In this document: positions 57,146 through 64,000 of the stretch, piece after piece
Layout: the number at the start of each line of letters is the position of its first letter
Numbering within the stretch: the stretch's first letter is position 1
Assembly (NCBI GenBank): GCA_022661535.1
Contig: JAKULF010000003.1
Coordinates: forward strand, 5,146,001 to 5,210,000
Direction: 5' to 3'
Source of the DNA: Eutypa lata
Taxonomy: Eukaryota > Ascomycota > Sordariomycetes > Xylariales > Diatrypaceae
Length of the DNA: 64,000 nt
Position numbers and translations under genes: made by a program
The notes under the pieces: model-generated
Told to the model about the DNA's origin: nothing
The model's input: only the letters and a program-made list of their open reading frames with translations
Database searches by the model: none

Positions 57146-58209
57146 ATGTTTTCCACTAACCCTCTTTCTACTAGCCCTATTGGTTTCGGTCTGATGGGCA
57201 TGACATGGCGTGCTCACCAGACGCCCGACGAGCAAACCTTCGCTGCCATGAAGACTGCTATTGCTAACGGTGCCACGTTCTGGTCTACCGTGGACTTCTA
57301 CGGCACGAGCGACCCATTGGCCGGTGTTAAGCTAGTGCGCTGATACTTCGAGAAGTACCCTGAGGATGCTCCCAAGGTTAAAATTTTCGTCAAGGGGTGC
57401 GCTGACCCCACGACTCTTGCCCCTACCAACGACCATGCTGGTGTGCGTGCCAGTGCAGAGAAGGTCCCCTCCGCGCTCGGTGGCGTCAAATCTATCGATG
57501 TCTTTGGCCCTGCGCGTCAGAATCCTGGCGTGCCGCTCGAGGAGACTTTGGGTGAACTTAAGGCTCTTGTAGATGAAGGTAAGATTGGTTGGCGTGGGCT
57601 TGTCCGAGGTTGGTCCTGACACCATCAAGAAGGCCCATGTTATTCATCCTTTGAGCCTTGTTGAGGTCGAGTTCTCCCTCTGGAGTACTGATATCTTGAC
57701 CAACGGTGTCGCTGCTATTGCCAAGTCGCTCAACATCCCCGTAGTCGCCTACTCGCCCCTTGGACGTGGTTTCTTGACGGGTCAGCTCAAGAGCGCCAGG
57801 GATATCCCAGAGGGGGATATTCGCGGGTACTTAGACCGCTTCTAGCCCGAGGTGCGTTCCTAATCAGCTTGGCATTTTCCTCACGCCTTTTGTGTTGCTT
57901 CTTAGTACTAATATTCCCGTAGAACTTTGACAAATATTTAGAGCTCGTTGGGAAGCTTACTGCCTTCGCCCAAAAGAAGAAGGTGACGCCACCACAGCTA
58001 GCCCTGGCTTGGACCCTTTCCAATTCAAACTCGAGCAGTACTGGCACCATCATCCCTATCCCCGGTGCTACTACCTTTCAGCGCGTAGAGGAAAACACTC
58101 AGAAGGTCATTCTGTTGATGAGAAGACACAGCTTGATGCTATTCTCAACTCCGTTCAGGTTGTAGGTGGCCGATACAACAAGCAACTGGAATATACACTA
58201 TGGGGATAG
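57146..58209 (+). pseudogene. Aldo-keto reductase pseudogene (pyridoxal-reductase-like)
   Basis: NADPH-dependent reductase family with an (alpha/beta)8 barrel. Conserved parts occur in order: PIGFGLMGMTWR, TVDFYGTSDP with the active-site Tyr, YFEKYPED, KALVDEGKIG, GLSEVGPDTIKKA, EVEFSLWSTDILTNGVA, VVAYSPLGRGFLTGQ, TPPQLALAW and IIPIPGATTFQRVEENTQKV. Four lesions break it: TGA at 57341-57343 (an Arg codon is likely), a one-base insertion near 57588-57592, TAG at 57843-57845 (Gln expected), and a frameshift near 58112 before the C-terminal helix. A normal GT-AG intron at 57852-57922 is still intact. With this few lesions in otherwise clean sequence, loss looks fairly recent. The closest family by pattern is the fungal pyridoxal-reductase-like AKR8 group; the substrate is inferred. 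Confidence 0.85.
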
Positions 58210-58972
58210 ATGCGTAACTGCAAGCTTGAAGGGAGACTTGAGGTATAGAACATAGATGTTGAAGTCGCTGTCCATTGATGGAGAGTCGTGATTTCCCACC
58301 GTTACCATATCTTTTCCCCCTAAATCACATTTGGGCATCATGAAGTTACGTCTCGTAGTTTCTCATGTAGAATACGTTGAACACCGACATTTTAGCTTCC
58401 TAAGGAGGGTGGAGTCTTGATAGGGGAGCCTAAGCCCCATGTTGAGCACATTTAGTAGCCTCATCATTAATATGATATTGCAATGTGAAGGGCTTCCAGA
58501 TGGATCAAGTACCAGTTATTGATAACTTCCGGAGCACTCCATAGATATCCAAAGTATTCGAGAAGATAATCAAGCCCATGGAGTCCCATGGAGTTCCATG
58601 GCCGTATAGCGCGATGGAACAATTTGTCAGCTAATATGGGTGGTAGCCTAGTTGATTCGACTTAGTAAAGTACTGATCAAACTTACATGCGAACTAGCCA
58701 TATTGTTGTTTTATAATCAGTCCATGCTTAATAGCCCGTTGGTCCCTGGTGTATATTCTACTCGAACGGTATATTCCGATGGTAAACGCCACCACCGCTT
58801 TGTTATGCTGAACAGTAATATGTGATGAGCAAGTTTGAATGATGTCTTCATCGTTACGTAGACTTATTAATTTTAATCTGATAGGGGGAATATATAAAGA
58901 CCAACGAACTACCTGGACGCCTCTTTTACCTACCGTCCTTCAAGGCAAAACTTCCATCACTCGGCTTTCAAT
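58210..58972. other. Intergenic, AKR pseudogene to epoxide hydrolase
   Basis: No gene. A short direct repeat of CCATGGAGT occurs near 58.58-58.60 kb. Confidence 0.45.
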
Positions 58973-60288
58973 ATGTCGTCACTCTATTCAATTCTGATAT
59001 TCATTTCATATTTTGGTGTGGGTGCTTGCTATGCGCAACCCTCTGACTATGGCCCGCTTAATTTCGAGGCAACATTTGGGCCGTCCCCTACTGCGATGAA
59101 GGTGGATGTCAACCCTGAGTTTATCGAAACTACACGACTTAAAGCAAGCCTAACACGGATTCCTATCGATCTCGATGCCCCTGCTTTTGTAGAAGGAGTC
59201 CTAGCTTCGAATGTCACAGCCGTATCTGAATACTGGGCGCATGGGTATGATTGGTATGCAGTCCAAGATGGCATCAACAGCCGATTCCGGCATTTCACTA
59301 CGACCATTCCTTCGCTGCTAGGATCTAACTTCACCGAAATTATTCCGCTACACTTCGTACACCATCTCTCTAATCGCTCGGACGCAATCCCACTTCTTCA
59401 TTCATGGCTGGCCCGGCTCCTTTCTCGAGGTCGAGCCTCTACTGGCAGGGCTTCTTGACCCTCCTTCCCAACAAGACCCTGCATTCCACGTTGTCGCACC
59501 CTCAATTCCAGGATTTGGGTTCTCGCCGGCTCCCAAGAAGCCCGGGTTCGGCCTGATAGAGGCTGGCGCGGCGTTCAACCAGTTGATGCATCAGCTAGGA
59601 TACGAGCATTACGTGATCCAAGGCGGCGACTTCGGCTCTCATACCGCCCGGTACATGGGGGCGGCGTATCCGGAGTCGGTTCAATCGATTCTCTGTAATT
59701 TATACGGTGTGACGGCCAACGATACCGACCTTGTCCGGTACGCGAGCGGTCAGACAACCGCGGAGGAAAGCTCCTACATTGAATTTCTTCAGCAAAGTGA
59801 GCCATTTACGAAGACCTTTTGGGGTATCGAGGCAATGGTACCTCTGCAAATGGGCATTCTACTCGGGGACAGCCCCGTGGGAAACACACTCTGGCCTTAT
59901 TTCGGCATGAGAGGGCTTACACCGGGATATAACTGGTCTATAGAAGAGCTCATCACGTGGGGCATGATGTTGTATATACAAGGGCCGTACGGAAATGTCA
60001 GGATATATAGCGAACTTGAGAGGGTAAGTGCGCGCCTTTGCCTACGATATGACTCCGTGCTGACAGCTAATATAGGAGGGAACACTGGATTATGCTTTCC
60101 CATATGTTCCCGTACCCGTTGGAGTATTGCAGTATTATGGCGACGCCTCGTATGGTGCTCCACGCGACTGGTGTGCACGATCTGGCAACATGACATATTT
60201 CTCGCGGAAGGATGTCTCCGTACCAGGGGGTCATTTTCCCGCGATTGCTAACCCGGAGGACCTCTTAGTCGAGGCAAGGAAGTTTTAG
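58973..60288 (+). pseudogene. Secreted epoxide hydrolase with one frameshift
   Basis: Alpha/beta-hydrolase of the microsomal/juvenile-hormone epoxide-hydrolase type. The protein begins with a clear signal peptide (MSSLYSILIFISYFGVGACY), then the EHN domain (FRHFTTTIPSLLGSNFTEIIPLHFVHH). Near 59397 the frame jumps by one base, between DAIPL and FIHGWPGSF. Downstream the oxyanion HGWPGS, the nucleophile motif GGDFGSHTARYMG, a cap domain and, after an intron at 60024-60075, the VPGGHFPAIANPEDLL end with the catalytic His are all intact up to the stop at 60286-60288. Apart from this single indel every family element is present, so the gene is either freshly inactivated or carries an assembly error. 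The unshifted frame ends at a TGA soon after the break. Confidence 0.8.
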
Positions 60289-60991
60289 GGAAATGGAACA
60301 GGCACTTGGAGTGAGAAATAATCTCAAATTGTACATTGGGTTCTCTACTTATCGGTTCGAAGATAGAACATACTATTCGTTAGTAAATACTATGCTGTGC
60401 GCACTGTATCCTTGTCAAATCCATATCGCTATACAGAAATTGTTGAGGGGGCAAGTTGTTGCCACATTAAATAACACGTTAAAAGCTCCAATTCGAATAA
60501 TATCTGGGTTGTCCATAATAATCGATGGTTATTCTAAGTTTGATATTATAATTATTAGCTTAATCAAATTTTACATTTATTCATATTATGATCGAAATAC
60601 ATATTCGTAACATAAGCCGGTAGGTGTATGGTGGAATGTGTCAATTATTTTGGCGTAACGTGAGTACTGTCCTAATTAACAAAAGTACCATTTCACATGG
60701 CATTTTGGGACAATTAGAGTCTTAAGGAATTCGCGAATATGTAATGTTTGGCCCAGGTACCTACTATAATTGAGCATTCTCACAAGTTGTCTCGGATGTT
60801 TGGTCATGCCGCTCGCTGATTAGTGCTACCTATACAGACGCAAGGGATAAGAAGGATCTGCCTATATTACTTACTGCCAACCACTGGCAGCAATACGTTG
60901 CTGCAATTAACTTATTGAACTTCTTGTTTTTCTTGTTCAAGCTTTCGAACATTACATTCAAGCCTGTGGTTATTTAATCTCACATTTCACA
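60289..60991. other. Intergenic, AT-rich
   Basis: No supported gene. Confidence 0.45.
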
Positions 60992-62234
60992 ATGAGTAAA
61001 ATCGTGGATGACCTGGGATATCTACTAAATTCCACCGGACCCTGGTCTGATGATATGACCAGCGGTCTCAATTCAGCTCTGAACCGACAGGTCTCTCCCT
61101 CCAAGGCATCAAACCCCTGCGATGGTAGTCTTGATGAAGGGGCTAAAGACCACGACAATATGCTACCAGATGAAGTGCAACAGGGGAACCGGGAATTTCA
61201 CGTCTTTAATAACCTGGCGCCTGAGATTCGTCTCCAAATATGGGAGCGCCATTTCGTCGACAATGTATTGCCACCGCCTCATGTCCACCATCTGATGCAA
61301 TGGACGTGCTGGAAATCGAAATGTGCAAAGGAGAAGGACGTGCTAATGCCGTTCTTCAGGGAAGAATCTCTGGAGTTCCATCTATGGTATGTCGGTTGAG
61401 CACCTAGTAGCATGGATCTACGCAGAAGCAAGGATTTATTGCTACAACTCCACCCTTTACATTAGTTTAATACCTCTAGGCAAGATGACATTCGCTAATC
61501 GTCTGCATAACTGCCCGAGTAGGGAAATGCATGAACCTAAAACCCAATGCCCGGTTTGCGCTCACTGGTTTAACCGGCACGAGAACTGGCTCTACCATAT
61601 ACGGCAACACGCCAAGTCTGGTACTATTAAGCCGATTACGTACCACCCGGAGGTTACGAGGTCCTCTGATACGAAGCAGAAGCAGAATTCCCTGTTCCCG
61701 CTCATCCCGCTCATAAGCCGCGAGGCGTGGGCTGTAGCGCGGACCTGTAAGCGGCGGTACGAACACATTAATCTCAGTTTCGTGTCCGGCACCGAAAGCG
61801 GCGAACTACTGCGCCGTCCTCTCCTTCTCGCGAACTGGGACACAGATGCTCTGTACATCGGGTGCAGTGTTCGCCATGCACTAAAACGCCACATAGAGAT
61901 CCTGAAGAGCACTTGCAGTGATTGGACTCCTAGAGTTCAGCGCCTGGTAGTCGAGCTAACGGGGCTAACTTGCGCAGAACCTCCAGCCGACCTCGAAATG
62001 CGGAATTTGCTTGAGCTGATTTCACAAATATTTCCGAGATTACGGGAGGTGCAGTTCGTGCCCTGCGATACGAGCATGCGAGTCCTTTGGAACAAGAATT
62101 CGTCGTGCCCGAGGGACATATTCGTAAAGGATATAGAAACGAGAGAGCCATGGGAGTCGGAGTACTTGTCTACGGTTGCCGCTTGGTGTCATTTCTTTTC
62201 GATGGAGATGGAGAAACGTAGGAGAAGCTCTTGA
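60992..62234 (+). CDS. 2EXR-domain protein with a C2H2 zinc finger, split in two frames
   Basis: The first frame (60992-61400) opens at a good ATG (CACAATGA) and contains HVFNNLAPEIRLQIWERHF, the signature of the fungal 2EXR domain, an F-box-like fold of unknown role common in plant-associated fungi. A second frame (from 61389 to 62234) contains a single C2H2 finger, CPVCAHWFNRHENWLYHIRQH, with spacing C-x2-C-x12-H-x3-H, then a helical region (EAWAVARTCKRRYEHINLSF, and later LLELISQIFPRLREVQFVP) that resembles the C-terminal part of 2EXR proteins. A 46-base GT-AG intron (61387-61432) would join the two in frame into 398 residues. This is the only in-frame option I found and is short for an intron. 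Without it the gene is frameshifted. Function unknown. Confidence 0.5.
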
Positions 62235-63460
62235 TAGAATGAGACCACCTAGATAATAAGGTGCTTATTTTGAGGGGATAAATGTTGAAACTCGTATTAC
62301 AGGTAAACGATTCTCTTTTTATTATGTTGCTAATGTAGGCTGGGAGTTTTATTCAAGGTGTATTTAAAGAGAATTGCTATTTGCGCAGTGCTTTTAAATT
62401 TATTCTTTGAACACTCATTCCATTTTATATATACTTCAATCTTATGGAGCATGATATTCTTGGTCTACTGATTCTCTTTGTTCTAGACTTCCCCATCTCG
62501 TATAGATTATAAAGGCTGGTTGGGGCCATTGACAGCGATGCTCTCATAGTAACGGTTGCGCTCCCTCCTCCCTGCAGACATTTGACAACCTAATCATATT
62601 TCCTCTCACCTGGCTAGATCCTAGGATATCCTAAAGGCGTTGGATATGTTATTTCGCTGATTTTATGGTTCGACATCATGTTAACTCGGCAAAGCTGCTA
62701 GCTCCTCGTTACGACAATACCAGGTTCTGGCCAATCCTAAGCCCGGCCCCGTCGTTCTGGCGATAGTATTAGATACCGAACATATGAGACGACCACTTAT
62801 AGACATTGATTCAACACCTAATCTCAAGTATGTCATGTTGGCAACCGCCGTTTAGGAGTAATTATGGGGGTTTTTTTTTTTGATTGACGTCCACTACACG
62901 ACCCAGGAATAGCTAGCCGGTTATGCAAGCCCCCCTGTCGATCCCACGCTGGCAACATTTTCAGCTGAGGGGATTCGATGCGACAAGCCGAAACGGCATT
63001 GAAGTTCAATATATCGATCCAAGGTGGATCCGGAAGCAGGCCTCGAAGACGGCTGCGATGTTCTTGGAAACTCCCAAACAAGACCAATTCTCGTAATTCT
63101 ACCAGCTGAACAACTTCCTACGCTCTCTTCCCCAGCCACGAACCAAGCTTTCTCTATGATCATCTCTACAGGAGCCATGGATCCTAACAGATTTGGTTAT
63201 CCAGCTGAGAACATAATCCTTACAAAGCTGAAATATGCATACATCAGCTCCAGTGGAGGAAAACTTCTATCCCTACCTACCCTGAGTACAGACACGGGAG
63301 GGTTGGGTAGACAGCAAGCACGGAGCGTAAACTGTTAGCACGATCTCGCATATAAAGTTCTCCTTGTCCCCCCATACTACTCGGCTACCGGACCACTGTT
63401 ATCTTAGCTCTCCAAGTATCAAAAGCATTCATTTTGGAGCTCTTGTAAATACTATTGACG
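62235..63460. other. Intergenic upstream of the adhesin gene
   Basis: Frames here are short and without motifs. A run of about eleven T lies near 62.87 kb. The last few hundred bases should hold the adhesin promoter. Confidence 0.45.
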
Positions 63461-64000
63461 ATGCAGTACTTTTGGCATTTGACCCTCCTTGCCGAGGTGT
63501 TCTTAGTTCACCAAGTTGTGTCCTACCGCCCAACTGAAACTACGACTATCACGATCCCGTGGACGGGGACATCAACCACCTCAACGACGATCATACCTTG
63601 CACTGGTCTCGCCACCGTTGTAGTAGAGGAACCCTTGCAAACACCAGAGTGCCAGCCCGGGCCTCCCACGAAGGAACCTGTCCCATGCTTGGTTAAGCCC
63701 AGCTGCCAAGCTGATGGCTTCAACATTGACTACTATCACAATCCAATGGGAGGCTATACAAGCGGGAACATACCGTCTTCGTATTACATCACCGAAGAAC
63801 TAGAGCCCCTCAAATCGTCTCTCACGAACATCACATTCTTCCCCCAAGACAGCCTTGACAGGGGCATCTACCCAGAAGTGTACCCGCCTCCCGGCGGCGA
63901 GGCCTTCCGATATTTCGTCGGCTGGACTCGAGAAACCAACGGAGGTATCGTCGTGGACGCAAACAACTTCACTCTCGTATACTATGGTTTCTACCGTGCC
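63461..64000 (+). CDS. GLEYA-domain cell-wall adhesin, partial (runs off the window)
   Basis: The frame opens at ATG 63461 and stays open to the window end (180 codons seen). It begins with a signal peptide (MQYFWHLTLLAEVFLVHQVV), then a Thr-rich stretch with TITIPWTGTSTTSTT, typical of the ligand-presenting repeats of fungal adhesins. A Cys-containing linker follows (CTGLATVVVEEP, then CLVKPSCQADGF). The start of the PA14-like GLEYA domain reads FNIDYYHNPMGGYTSGNIPS, FFPQDSLDRGI, YFVGWTRETNGGIVV and FTLVYYGFYRA. The GLEYA motif itself and the calcium-binding DD motif would lie beyond the window. The protein probably binds carbohydrates or surfaces as an extracellular or wall-bound lectin. 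The frame carries no break. Length and a GPI anchor cannot be judged. Confidence 0.8.
   Translation, partial: MQYFWHLTLLAEVFLVHQVVSYRPTETTTITIPWTGTSTTSTTIIPCTGLATVVVEEPLQTPECQPGPPTKEPVPCLVKPSCQADGFNIDYYHNPMGGYTSGNIPSSYYITEELEPLKSSLTNITFFPQDSLDRGIYPEVYPPPGGEAFRYFVGWTRETNGGIVVDANNFTLVYYGFYRA

Overview
The window is nuclear DNA of a filamentous ascomycete (Pezizomycotina, most likely a sordariomycete; order not determined). The reasons are short GT-AG introns with CTAAC-type branch points, A at -3 of most start codons, a HapB/NF-YA subunit with the fungal domain, a single MadBub-type checkpoint kinase, a U2AF large subunit split by several small introns, and fungus-only families such as the 2EXR domain and GLEYA adhesins. 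There is no sign of bacterial operons, CRISPR or rRNA.

Layout. 0.1-0.9 kb: conserved low-complexity protein. 0.9-15.2 kb: gene-poor tract with only faint coding relics and probably a long spliced leader for the next gene. 15.2-30.5 kb: housekeeping block with HapB (CCAAT-binding factor), LSM2, PSO2/SNM1 nuclease, a GIT1/PHO84-like MFS permease and APN1 endonuclease. 31.7-39.1 kb: decayed metabolic island with a PrpF/aconitate-isomerase-like gene (two stops, one frameshift), a possible transcription-factor tail, a mitochondrial tricarboxylate carrier with its middle missing, and an MFS anion permease with two stops. 40.0-44.7 kb: an intact GH3 glycosidase, an intact ornithine-cyclodeaminase/Pyr2C-reductase-like gene and, divergent from it, the broken first third of a proline-racemase/hydroxyproline-dehydratase gene. 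45.6-56 kb: second housekeeping block with MadBub, a TenA-family protein, and U2AF65 divergent from OGG1. 57-64 kb: second accessory block with an aldo-keto reductase pseudogene, a secreted epoxide hydrolase with one frameshift, a split 2EXR/C2H2 gene and the start of a secreted GLEYA adhesin that runs off the window.

How genes fit together. APN1 and OGG1 act one after the other in base-excision repair, and PSO2 repairs cross-links. LSM2 and U2AF65 are splicing factors. The most interesting reading is of the accessory part. The PrpF-like isomerase, mitochondrial tricarboxylate carrier and MFS permease recall the trans-aconitate/itaconate clusters known from Ustilago (Adi1, Mtt1, Itp1), here all broken. 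The Pyr2C-reductase-like and hydroxyproline-dehydratase-like genes form a matching pair for trans-3-hydroxy-L-proline use, with one partner dead. Most of the nonsense changes could be C-to-T (or G-to-A) transitions, as RIP or cytosine deamination would leave. Gene models and splice sites were derived by eye. No database search was possible.
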